Both the position numbers and the translations under genes were made by a program. From the NCBI RefSeq assembly GCF_963675165.1, contig NC_087385.1:3968501-4032500 (forward strand): 64,000 nt of DNA, written 5' to 3'. Below are positions 11,729 to 23,900 of this stretch, piece by piece. The stretch's first letter is position 1. Every line of letters begins with the position of its first letter. The stretch comes from Halichondria panicea. Its lineage: Eukaryota; Porifera; Demospongiae; Suberitida; Halichondriidae. Below the pieces are notes generated by a model. It saw nothing but the letters and a program-made list of their open reading frames with translations. It was not told the origin of the DNA and did not search any database.

Positions 11729-12167
11729 CGTGTGAGGGTAGAAGGGTGAAAATGAGCGTGGGCATGCTGAGCTAGAGATGTTAGACTGCCCACGCAGATA
11801 TCTATGACTAATAAAACTTTGCCTGCAGCAAACTGGACATGGACTTGGAACTGGAAGTTTGCAAGCACTATAGCTAGCTATACCTTAGGCTTAGCTAGAT
11901 GAACTACTAGTTATGTGTTCAGATTCTATCAGACTATCACCTTTTCTTGTGTCTTTCTACATGCTATTATATAGTCTACTGATAGTATAGATCATTATCA
12001 TATAGCAGGTAGCTACTGCCACCAGAGCTGGCCACGCTGGTTCTCTGATCTGACTTGCAGCACAGCTTGGTGGTTGTCTCAAGTACAGTCTTATTAACTT
12101 TAAATGCATGGGCTACATATCGCCCACGTTCATAAAAATCCTTGTGGATCACGCGATTTTCCAAACC

Positions 12168-12277
12168 AGGCCTTACTTTTTCTTATTAACTGTACGCCCA
12201 TTTCTTTCTTTGTTGCCTCACTATGTCTTATGATTTATGGATGAACAGTGACAACAGCAAGAAAAAGTAAGGCCTGG
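12168..12277. mobile_element. Small MITE with AGGCCTTACTTTTTCTT ends
   Basis: A 110-bp element whose ends are perfect inverted copies of about 18 bp. Surrounding 11729-12727 holds no recognised gene. Confidence 0.55.
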
Positions 12278-12727
12278 GATCGAGGCTAGGCTAACAATAG
12301 CCTATATAGCTATATGGATGTATATGGACAGGCTACACCCATCTGCTACTAACCTTTGTGAAAGTCTACATGTAGACTCTATCAGAAAGAAATAGAGTAA
12401 GTCGCCGAACTCCGTCAGACATCAAAGTGCATCAGGTAAAAGGGCGTGTAACGCACAAACAAAACAAGACTGATTCAAACTAATTACACACACTAACAGA
12501 TGGCCATGGGCCTATTATCCAGCGAAAACTTGGATAGGCAAAGTCGCCATCCATGTCCAGTCCGAGCAGTGATCACTTGAAAAAAACTACCGAATAATTC
12601 GATTTTCGTCAGAACGTACCGATCCCCGTTTTTGCCAAACTACACAGCTAGAGCTAACTGATACAAGCTAAGTACAATCTAGATAGAGTGGAGCAATTCC
12701 CAGAATCAGGCGACCCTGCAAAGCGGA

Positions 12728-12893
12728 GCTACACTTGTTTCTTTGTGAGGGTTGTAAAGTGCTGAGTCAGCAATATTCTAGCTATAAGCGCTAATATGAA
12801 CGCCTATAGTTATAAGCGCTATATATAAGCGCTTATAGCTAGAATATTGCTGACTAAGCACTTTACAACCCTCACAAAGAAACAAGTGTAGCT
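12728..12893. repeat. 166-bp near-perfect palindrome
   Basis: The arms (GCTACACTTGTTTCTTTGTG.. and complement) pair over almost the whole length with TATAAGCGCT motifs at the centre. A foldback element that can extrude a cruciform. Confidence 0.75.
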
Positions 12894-13064
12894 TGTGACT
12901 GGATTAACGAGAGTCTACTGTAATAGGCATAATAGGAAAAAAGCATAATTTGTCAAGGCCTAGTGCTGATGCCTCAGTGGAAGTGATAACATCAAGGGCG
13001 TATATATAAAAAGAAGAGGGCATGCAACAGCGGGCAGTGGAATTACTGGAAAAGTACAGTAATA

Positions 13065-14145
13065 CAGTAGACTCTCGTTTATCCGGTTACCCTTGGAACA
13101 GTGCAGCTTGGCTGGAATAGCTGTATTTCAGGAAATAGCTGCGACTTAAAAACAAATCTAATGACTAATTTTGCGGCTCTTATCTCCTCGAGACAATAAA
13201 TGATAATGTACGTATCATTCTGAGTTATCTGCTCTCTATTTAAGTTTAGAAAATGCTTGTCAAATGGTGCATCTGATTGGTTACTGAGGTCCCTTATTTG
13301 TGTTCTGCAGTACTGCTTTGCAGCTTTTATCTCACTCTTGCAGCTACCAATAGCTAGTGCTCTAGTGCAGAGCTAATTATTAAGTAGAATAGCAACTTTC
13401 TATTAGCAGTTTTTGCTATGCATGATTCTCAAGAGACGAAAATGGCCTTCAATGTTATGTAGACTTAGCCAGAGCGAAGCTTTAACGTTGCTTGAGACTT
13501 GTGGTTGCAAAGTCTTCTTTGTGTTAGCTTAGCTTGCTAGCACTATTCTAAATCAGTTATAGGCCTTATCCAACGGTCACTATGGGATTCAGTCTATAAC
13601 TATTATGTAATCCAATTTTATCTGCCAAACCACACCCAAAACGTCATCTGGCTGTACTACCGTATAGCGGGTAATTTTCGTGGGGTAAAATATTCGTTAT
13701 TTTCGTGGGTATGCTGACCTCCACGAAATTTTATCGTAGGCGTGGCTTATCTGAACGTAGGAATGCCGTGCAGCCACGAGACTAAACGAAATTTTTACTC
13801 ACGAAAACTACCGTTTCTCGAGTTGAACGAATTTTTTTTACCCCACGAAACTTACCCGCTATACGGTAATGAAAATTACATTGAAAACCTAGTTTTGGGC
13901 AGCCAGCACTGGTTAGATATTTAAAACATCCCAAGACACCGAGTTTTTTTGATCCTCGCTGCCTTCAAGTCCTCATTCTGAGGATAGTATTCCTGGCCAG
14001 TATACGGAATAGCGAGTGGCCGTACTTCAGGGTGAGTTTTTGTGCAGTAAACATCTAGCTTCTAGCTAGCAATCCATGCCAAACCAAATGGCCGGTATAT
14101 CGAGGTGGCCGTACTTCAGAGAGCTGGAATAGCGAGAGTCTACTG
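13065..14145. mobile_element. Pogo-type MITE (CAGTAGACTCTCG ends, TA target)
   Basis: Starts CAGTAGACTCTCGTTTATCC after TA and ends GCGAGAGTCTACTG before TA. TA duplication and this end type are characteristic of pogo/Tigger elements. No transposase inside. Confidence 0.65.
13658..13868. mobile_element. Innermost MITE with TACCGTATAGCGGGTAA ends
   Basis: A 211-bp element with inverted ends TACCGTATAGCGGGTAATTT and complement, rich in CCACGAAA. The family recurs at 59062-59189 and, as one end only, near 42650-42720. Confidence 0.7.
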
Positions 14146-14320
14146 TATCTAAAAATAGATTATAGTACAACTAGATCAAATGCAGTTTTTGCTCGCACGT
14201 TGGACTAAATAGTGAGTTGCATGCCCTCTTCGCCCTTGATAACATAAAGGTACCTGCTATTAGCAATGTAGCTTACACATATCATGATAAAAATGTTTGC
14301 ATATTAAATTTGCAGCACGG

Positions 14321-14622
14321 GAAACTCAAAGAGTGGGAAATGATCGACATGATTGTTGTTACACACGATCGATTGCCAAAAGCCCAGGTTTAAAGCAGCA
14401 GACAGCAGAGCCTTGCAGCTCTCTTCTCACTCTTCAGCTACCAATAGCTACCGTTCTAGTGCAGAGCTAACTACTAAGTAGAGTAGCAACACTCCATGGA
14501 CAAGTTTTTCTACGCACTTTTCTACAATGACATTCCAAGTAAGCAAAACTATATAGGCAGTCTATACAGACACAGACACACACTACCGTATGTCTCGCTT
14601 GCGCATACGCACCGAGGCATAA
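14321..14622. repeat. Dispersed repeat shared with 60780-61226
   Basis: Contains AAACTCAAAGAGTGGG, AGAGCCTTGCAGCTCTCTTC and CATTCCAAGTAAGCAAAACT in the same order as the copy at 60780-61226. Part also occurs near 13320-13400. Nothing recognised as coding. Confidence 0.6.
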
Positions 14623-14923
14623 TAATAAGTCAAATGGCACAAAGCTAGAGATCACGTGACAGCTCCCAGCCAAAATCATGCGTTTTAATGCAGGTGCACT
14701 CAGATGGACTATTTGTTATGTAATGCATTCGGCTTCGCCTCGTGCACCACATTAACCTCAAGTCCATCTTTGGCTCACAGATAATCTTGGCTAGAATAAT
14801 ACTAAAACACTTAAACATACTTCAGCTACAATCGGAGTGGCCACGAGCAGTAGTAGCCATATGATTACATACAGAAAGTAAAGAAATTTGGGCGAGGACC
14901 ACAACCAGCTAGGCGACACTCAC
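14623..14923. other. Probable 3' end region of the ankyrin gene
   Basis: No further ankyrin exon is visible to the left of 14924. On the minus strand a possible acceptor followed by an in-frame stop (CTGAAGTATGTTTAA) lies near 14812-14827 and could be a terminal exon; the support is only a splice-like sequence. Confidence 0.25.
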
Positions 14924-17900
14924 CATATGAAGCTGGTTCACATCTGCCCCCTTGTCAATGAACAATAGTGCCGTCTCAGTGTGGCCTCCCTTAAAGGCAG
15001 CTGCTAAGAATGGGGATTCCCCATACTGAAAAAAAATTTAGTACGTACTTTGCATTATTGTTAGTCATCATACCGACGATCAGTGACTTGTTTATGAGCT
15101 AGCTAGGTGACACCTACCTCATCAAGCTGGTTCACATCTGTTCCCCTGTCAATCAACAACTTTGCAGTCTCAGTGTGACCTCCCTCACAGGCAGCCAGGA
15201 GTGGGGATTTCCCAAACTGTAAAAACATTTGGTATGTATCTTACATTACCGTTAGGAACTATAGAAAGTCAGTGACTTGTTTTATGAGCTAGCTAGGTGA
15301 CACTTACCTCATTTACATCTGCTCCCCTGTCAATTAACAACTTTGCGGTCTCAGTGTGACCTCCCTCACAGGCAGCCAGGAGTGGGGATTTCCCAAACTG
15401 TAAAAACATTTGGTATGTATCTTACATTACCGTTAGGAACTATAGAAAGTCAGTGACTTGTTTTATGAGCTAGCTAGGTGACACTTACCTCATTTACATC
15501 TGCTCCCCTGTCAATTAACAACTTTGCGGTCTCAGTGTGACCTCCCTCACAGGCAGCCAGGAGTGGGGATTTCCCTAACTGTAAAAACATTTGGTACATA
15601 TCTTACATTACTGTTAGGAACTATAGAAAGTCAGTGACTTGTTTTATGAGCTAGCTAGGTGACACTTACCTTATCAAGCTGGTTTACATCTGCTCCCCTG
15701 TCAATCAACAACTTTGCAGTCTCAGTGTGACCTCCCTCACAGGCAGCCCGGAGTGGGGATTTCCCTAACTGTAAAAAACATTTGGTACGTATCTTACATT
15801 ACTGTTAGAAAGTCAGTGACTTGTTTTATGAGCTAGCTAGGTGACACTTACCTTATCAAGCTGGTTTACATCTGCTCCCCTGTCAATCAACAACTTTGCA
15901 GTCTCAGTGTGACCTCCCTCACAGGCAGCCAGGAGTTGGGATTTCCCATACTGTAAAAACATTTGGTACGTATCTTACATTACTGTTAGCAACTATAGAA
16001 AGTCAGTGATCAGTGACTTGTTTTACGAGCTAGCTAGGTGACACCTACCACATCTGCTCCCCTGTCAATCAACAACTTTGCAGTCTCAGTGTGACCTCCC
16101 TCACAGGCAGCCAGGAGTGGGGATTTCCCAAACTGTAAAAAACATTTGGTACGTATCTTACATTACCGTTAGGAACTATAGAAAGTCAGTGACTTATTTT
16201 ATGAGCTAGCTAGGTGACACTTACCTTACCAATCTGGTTTACATCTGCTCCCCTGTCAATCAACAACTTTGCAGTCTCAGTGTGACCTCCCTCACAGGCA
16301 GCCAGGAGTGGGGATTTCCCAAACTGTAAAAACATTTGGTACGTATCTTACATTACTGTTAGAACTATAGAAAGTCAGTGACTTGTTTACGAGCTAGCTA
16401 GGTGACACCTACCACATCTGCTCCCCTGTCAATCAACAACTTTGCAGTCTCAGTGTGACCTCCCTCACAGGCAGCCAGGAGTGGGGATTTCCCAAACTGT
16501 AAAAAACATTTGGTACGTATCTTACATTACCGTTAGGAACTATAGAAAGTCAGTGACTTGTTTTATGAGCTAGCTAGGTGACACTTACCTTACCAAGCTG
16601 GTTTACATCTGCTCCCCTGTCAATCAACAACTTTGCAGTCTCAGTGTGACCTCCCTCACAGGCAGCCAGGAGTGGGGATTTCCCAAACTGTAAAAACATT
16701 TGGTACGTATCTTACATTACTGTTAGAACTATAGAAAGTCAGTGACTTGTTTACGAGCTAGCTAGGTGACACCTACCTCATTAAACATGTTTATGTCTGC
16801 TCCCCTGTCAATCAACAACTTTGCAATCTCAGTGTGACCTCCCTCACAGGCAGCCAGGAGTGGGGATTTCCCAAACTGTAAAAACATTTGGTACGTATCT
16901 TACATTACTGTTAGCAACTATAGAAAGTCAGTGATCAGTGACTTGTTTTACGAGCTAGCTAGGTGACACCTACCACATCTGCTCCCCTGTCAATCAACAA
17001 CTTTGCAGTCTCAGTGTGACCTCCCTCACAGGCAGCCAGGAGTGGGGATTTCCCAAACTGTAAAAAACATTTGGTACGTATCTTACATTACCGTTAGGAA
17101 CTATAGAAAGTCAGTGACTTGTTTTATGAGCTAGCTAGGTGACACTTACCATACCAAGCTGGTTTACATCTGCTCCCCTGTCAATCAACAACTTTGCAGT
17201 CTCAGTGTGACCTCCCTCACAGGCAGCCAGGAGTGGGGATTTCCCAAACTGTAAAAACATTTGGTACGTATCTTACATTACTGTTAGAACTATAGAAAGT
17301 CAGTGACTTGTTTACGAGCTAGCTAGGTGACACCTACCACATTAAACATGTTTATGTCTGCTCCCCTGTCAATCAACAACTTTGCAATCTCAGTGTGACC
17401 TCCCTCACAGGCAGCCAGGAGTGGGGATTCCCCAAACTGTAAAAAACATTTGGTACGTATCTTACATTACCGTTAGGAACTATAGAAAGTCAGTGACTTG
17501 TTTTATGAGCTAGCTAGGTGACACTTACCATACCAAGCTGGTTTACATCTGCTCCCCTGTCAATCAACAACTTTGCAGTCTCAGTGTGACCTCCCTCACA
17601 GGCAGCCAGGAGTGGGGATTTCCCAAACTGTAAAAACATTTGGTACGTATCTTACATTACTGTTAGAACTATAGAAAGTCAGTGACTTGTTTACGAGCTA
17701 GCTAGGTGACACCTACCACATTAAACATGTTTATGTCTGCTCCCCTGTCAATCAACAACTTTGCAATCTCAGTGTGACCTCCCTCACAGGCAGCCAGGAG
17801 TGGGGATTTCCCAAACTGTAAAAAACATTTGGTACGTATCTTACATTACCGTTAGGAACTATAGAAAGTCAGTGACTTGTTTTATGAGCTAGCTAGGTGA

Positions 17901-20900
17901 CACTTACCTTACCAAGCTGGTTTACATCTGCTCCCCTGTCAATCAACAACTTTGCAGTCTCAGTGTGACCTCCCTCACAGGCAGCCAGGAGTGGGGATTT
18001 CCCAAACTGTAAAAACATTTGGTACGTATCTTACATTACTGTTAGAACTATAGAAAGTCAGTGACTTGTTTACGAGCTAGCTAGGTGACACCTACCACAT
18101 CTGCTCCCCTGTCAATCAACAACTTTGCAGTCTCAGTGTGACCTCCCTCACAGGCAGCCAGGAGTGGGGATTTCCCAAACTGTAAAAAACATTTGGTACG
18201 TATCTTACATTACTGTTAGCAACTATAGAAAGTCAGTGATCAGTGACTTGTTTACTAGCTAGCTAGGTGACACCTACCTCATTTACATCTGCTCCCCTGT
18301 CAATCAACAACTTTGCGGTCTCAGTGTGACCTCCCTCACAGGCAGCCAGGAGTGGGGATTTCCCAAACTGTAAAAAACATTTGGTACGTATCTTACATTA
18401 CTGTTAGCAACTATAGAAAGTCAGTGATCAGTGACTTGTTTACTAGCTAGCTAGGTGACACCTACCTCATTTACATCTGCTCCCCTGTCAATCAACAACT
18501 TTGCGGTCTCAGTGTGACCTCCCTCACAGGCAGCCAGGAGTGGGGATTTCCAGAACTGTAAAAACATTTGGTACGTATCTTACATTACTGTTAGCAACTA
18601 TAGAAAGTCAGTGATCAGTGACTTGTTTTACGAGCTAGCTAGGTGACACCTACCACATCTGCTCCCCTGTCAATCAACAACTTTGCAGTCTCAGTGTGAC
18701 CTCCCTCACAGGCAGCCAGGAGTGGGGATTTCCCTAACTGTAAAAACATTTGGTACGTATCTTACATTACCGTTAGGAACTATAGAAAGTCAGTGACTTG
18801 TTTACGAGCTAGCTAGGTGACACCTACCACATCTGCTCCCCTGTCAATTAACAACTTTGCAGTCTCAGTGTGACCTCCCTCACAGGCAGCCAGGAGTGGG
18901 GATTTCCTAAACTGTAAAAACATTTGGTACGTATCTTACATTACTGTTAGAACTATAGAAAGTCAGTGACTTGTTTACGAGCTAGCTAGGTGACACCTAC
19001 CTCATTAAACATGTTTATGTCTGCTCCCCTGTCAATCAACAACTTTGCAATCTCAGTGTGACCTCCCTCACAGGCAGCCAGGAGTGGGAATTTCCCGAAC
19101 TGTAAAAACATTTGGTATGTATCTTACATTAATGTTAGGAACTATAGAAAGTCAGTGACTTGTTTTATGAGCTAGCTAGGTGACACTTATCTCATTTACA
19201 TATGCTCCCAAGTCAATCAACAACTGTGCGGTCTCAGTGTGACCTCCCTCACAGGCAGCCAGGAGTTGGGATTTCTCATACTGTAAAAACATTTGGTACG
19301 TATCTTACATTACTGTTAGCAACTATAGAAAGTCAGTGATCAGTGACTTGTTTACTAGCTAGCTAGGTGACACCTACCTCATTTACATCTGCTCCCCTGT
19401 CAATCAACAACTTTGCGGTCTCAGTGTGACCTCCCTCACAGGCAGCCAGGAGTGGGGATTTCCTGAACTGTAAAAACATTTGGTACGTATCTTACATTAC
19501 TGTTAGCAACTATAGAAAGTCAGTGATCAGTGACTTGTTTTACGAGCTAGCTAGGTGACACCTACCACATCTGCTCCCCTGTCAAACAACAACGTTGCAG
19601 TCTCAATGTGACCTCCCTCACAGGCAGCCAGGAGTGGGGATTTCCCGAACTGTAAAAACATTTGGTACGTATCTTACATTACTGTTAGCAACTATAGAAA
19701 GTCAGTGATCAGTGACTTGTTTACTAGCTAGCTAGGTGACACCTACCTCATTTACATCTGCTCCCCTGTCAATCAACAACTTTGCGGTCTCAGTGTGACC
19801 TCCCTCACAGGCAGCCAGGAGTGGGGATTTCCAGAACTGTAAAAACATTTGGTACGTATCTTACATTACTGTTAGCAACTATAGAAAGTCAGTGATCAGT
19901 GACTTGTTTTACGAGCTAGCTAGGTGACACCTACCACATCTGCTCCCCTGTCAATCAACAACTTTGCAGTCTCAGTGTGACCTCCCTCACAGGCAGCCAG
20001 CAGTGGGGATTTCCCGAACTGTAAAAACATTTGGTACGTATCTTACATTACTGTTAGAACTATAGAAAGTCAGTGACTTGTTTACGAGCTAGCTAGGTGA
20101 CACCTACCACATCTGCTCCCCTGTCAATCAACAACTTTGCAGTCTCAGTGTGACCTCCCTCACAGGCAGCCAGGAGTGGGGATTTCCCGAACTGTAAAAC
20201 ATTTGGTACGTATCTTACATTACTGTTAGAACTATAGAAAGTCAGTGACTTGTTTACGAGCTAGCTAGGTGACACCTACCTCATTAAACATGTTTATGTC
20301 TGCTCCCCTGTCAATCAACAACTTTGCAATCTCAGTGTGACCTCCCTCACAGGCAGCCAGGAGTGGGAATTTCCCGAACTGTAAAAACATTTGGTATGTA
20401 TCTTACATTACTGTTAGGAACTATAGAAAGTCAGTGACTTGTTTTATGAGCTAGCTAGGTGACACTTACCTCATTTACATCTGCTCCCCTGTCAATTAAC
20501 AACTTTGCGGTCTCAGTGTGACCTCCCTCACAGGCAGCCAGGAGTGGGGATTTCCCTAACTGTAAAAACATTTGGTACATATCTTACATTACTGTTAGGA
20601 ACTATAGAAAGTCAGTGACTTGTTTTATGAGCTAGCTAGGTGACACTTACCTTATCAAGCTGGTTTACATCTGCTCCCCTGTCAATCAACAACTTTGCAG
20701 TCTCAGTGTGACCTCCCTCACAGGCAGCCCGGAGTGGGGATTTCCCTAACTGTAAAAAACATTTGGTACGTATCTTACATTACTGTTAGAAAGTCAGTGA
20801 CTTGTTTTATGAGCTAGCTAGGTGACACTTACCTTATCAAGCTGGTTTACATCTGCTCCCCTGTCAATCAACAACTTTGCAGTCTCAGTGTGACCTCCCT

Positions 20901-23900
20901 CACAGGCAGCCAGGAGTGGGGATTTCCCTAACTGTAAAAAACATTTGGTACGTATCTTACATTACTGTTAGGAACTATAGAAAGTCAGTGACTTGTTTTA
21001 TGAGCTAGCTAGGTGACACTTACCTTATCAAGCTGGTTTACATTTGCTTCCCTGTTAATCAACAACTTTGCAGTCTCAGCGTGATCTCCCTCACAGGCAG
21101 CCAGGAGTGGGTTCCCTAACTGTAAAAAACATTTGCTTACTAGACTGGAAACTAGTTGGGCGGACCCCTACCGTCCCTGACGGGAGGTAGGGTTTCAAGC
21201 CTATGTCAGGATTTGTCTTGCTTAATTATGTAACACGCTGATAAGCAGCTATGAATAATTATTTTATTCTATGAATATTATCATTCTGAAGTGGGTGTTA
21301 ACCAATTTTACCTTGCTTGAGGTTGCGCAACCGGACGTGACACAGACCACAGTAGAAATGCTGCAATCTAATTCGGCTGCAACTATAGTTGCAGTAAAGA
21401 CAAATCCTGACATAGGCTTGAAACCCTACCTCCCGCCAGGGACGGTCGGGCTCCGCCCAACTAACTGGAAACCACTCCCTTTGCTCTGGGATGACTTTAG
21501 ATAGTAGACTGGAAACCACTCCCCTTCTCCCGAGAGAAGGGGAGCGGTTTCTAGTCTACTATCTAAAGTCATCATACCGATGATCAGTGACTTGTTTAGA
21601 GCAAGCTAGCCTCGAGGCCAGGCCGAGTCTCGAGGCTAAGAGCAAGCTACACCTACCTCATCAAGCTGGTTTACATATGCTCCCCTGTCAATCAACAACT
21701 GTGCAGTCTCAGTGTGACCTCCCTTAGTGTGACCTCCCTTACAAGCAGCCAAGGGTGGGGATGACTGTACAAAAAATTTCGTATGTACCTTAAATTCATA
21801 AATACAGTAGACTCTTGCTACTATAAACCTAAACTTCCTGCAGAAAAGGGTGGGGGTATTTTCAAGAGGGTTTGGTACAGATAATTATAAGTATTATTAT
21901 AGAATGTTTTTTGAGCATCAAACTGTTGTTGTTGGAACTATATCATAATGGAACCAAGAGTTTATGATAGAGAGAGAGTATCGAACGTAGGCATACTGTG
22001 TATCAGATGTATGCGGAGAGTAACGTGACTTCCTGTATCTGTCACAAGCTTGGAATTTGCACACTGACCAATCCAAGCGTGGGTGATGTAATCTATCAAC
22101 CCATCCAAGTGTGGGTGATGTAATCTACTTTCTTGATAGATGACATCACCCACACTTGGATTGGTCAGTGTGCAAATTCCAAGCTTGTGACAGATACAGG
22201 AAGTCACGTTACTCTCCGCATACATCTGATACACAGTATGCCTACGTTCGATACTCTCTCTCTATCATAAACTCTTGATGGAACTGTATCTGTACCTATA
22301 TAATAAAACTGTACCTGTACTGTTTATGTGTGCTAGACATAACTGTAGATAACTGTAGGTGTTATTACCCGAAGCACAAATAGCATGCCAAGAAAACATG
22401 ACTAGCATTGTAGATGGCTTCCGAGACTGCTCCTGCTGGAGATGCAGGTCAAGACGCGATTGACAAGTTTGCAGGCAGGAAAGACAAAGCTCTTTGCTTT
22501 AGTGGTAGATCTATTGTCCGTGGAGCCCTCGTTGTTGTACTTGCTGGGGGAACCGGTTGCAGTATGGAAGAAGCTCGGTGATCAGTTTCAGAAAAAATCA
22601 TGGGCTAACAAGTTGGAGTTGAGACGCAGGTTGTATTCGTTGAAACTTGATGAAGGTGGCTCGGTGCAGGCACATATCAAAACAATGATGGAGGTTTTTG
22701 AAGGACTCTCGGTAGTTGGTGATCCGATTTCAGAGGAAGACCGTGTTGTGCACCACGGTATGACATACTCGTACTGTAACATGGTTTACGTACACTCAAC
22801 TGCCATATACTCCTCTTTATGTACTCCATGGTGGATCAAGTGAAGAGTGTGAGCTAGATGACTAATATGTACACGCATTATAGAATGTCTACTTCTCAGC
22901 ACAGGAACAATGGCTAATATCCAGCTATCCCAACAATGCAACAGACGAGACTGGACAGCGTGAGGTAAGGGTTTAAACCCTCTTTTTGTCTTATAATCTT
23001 GTCCTACTCACAGGACTGGAGTGTATATCTGCTCGTTCAAGCGTTGTTTCTGGTAGCTCAGAGGCATCAAGAGAATCCACGTTTCTCAAGCAAGATTTAC
23101 CTGAGTTACGAATAGGGTTACGAGGGGCCTAGAATCAGCGAGGTCCAGCAGCCTGCTCTAATTTGAGGCATTCAATCATCCTGAAGTTGCCCTGGGTCAT
23201 TATAATCGTGTTGCAGCACAACGACAACTCCCCTTGTGAAGCAGCCTTCCTATGTGCCTCTTTTGTATACTCACTCTGTGAATTTTTCCTTGTCAATTAT
23301 TGAAATATTTTTACCGACTACACAACGCATGCGCAGACAACTAGTACCAGGCCTAGTTGTTTGCCTAACCGTTATAAAAGCGAAAACTCGGCCTGGGATC
23401 GAGGCTAAGAACACATCATGAATGACTTCATGTGTTCTAGCTGCTGGTTCCTTTCACATCTGTGTTCCACCATAGATTAAAGAGTTAGAGGGATAGGAAA
23501 CGGTTGGTATTCTTGAATACATCCGTGCTACGCTGCGGTTTAATCGAGGCCATCACAACAATACTTATTTCTACACCCAGTGCATAATAAACTGCAAGTA
23601 ACTGTGCTTAGTGCGTGCAACTCACTTATATTTCAAGGTCTATACCTATTGTAGTAGTCATAACCAGCACGCTTATAGCTCTAAAACAGCCTTGTGGGAA
23701 CATGTATATACAGTAACTTTATTGGAAAGTCTCTTGGTGTGGTCAGTCATTAGCAAGTATATACTATACACGTGGCTCATGGACTAGGCGTGTTATAAAT
23801 TGCTGAAAGAGATGATGTCTCGAGGAAACACAACTTTTTTATTTTGAGGGAGTTACCCGGCATAATAGCCTCGTTCATAGGGTGCGTAACGCGGATAGTT

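Larger units (their letters stand above)
12991..14240. mobile_element. Outer MITE of a three-level nest
   Basis: Ends ATCAAGGGCG..GAGGGCATGCAAC and GTTGCATGCCCTC..CGCCCTTGAT are inverted copies. It is split by the pogo-type element 13065-14145, which in turn holds 13658-13868. Confidence 0.6.
14924..21764 (-). repeat. Tandem array of 35 ankyrin-repeat exons
   Basis: Each unit (about 180-200 bp) holds one exon plus a short intron. A typical exon encodes SPLLAACEGGHTETAKLLI, the helix-turn-helix of an ankyrin repeat. Every exon read here is phase 0 with length divisible by three: fifteen of 99, eight of 90, nine of 84, plus 102 (14924-15025), 96 (21024-21119) and 108 bases (21657-21764). Length differs at the 3' end of the exon, after the GADV residues: NQLDK, INMFNE-type, NE, or nothing. 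Introns are as similar as exons (CATTTGGTACGTATCTTACATT; GTCAGTGACTTG), so homogenisation is recent. The unit at 19191-19280 has its donor GT changed to AT. An insertion cluster (21141-21638) separates the outermost unit. Confidence 0.9.

Noticed and set aside
14924-21764. Regularly spaced repeats resembling a CRISPR array or satellite DNA
   Set aside because: Units are about 180-200 bp, every unit carries an open ankyrin exon with splice sites on the minus strand, and the surroundings are eukaryotic.
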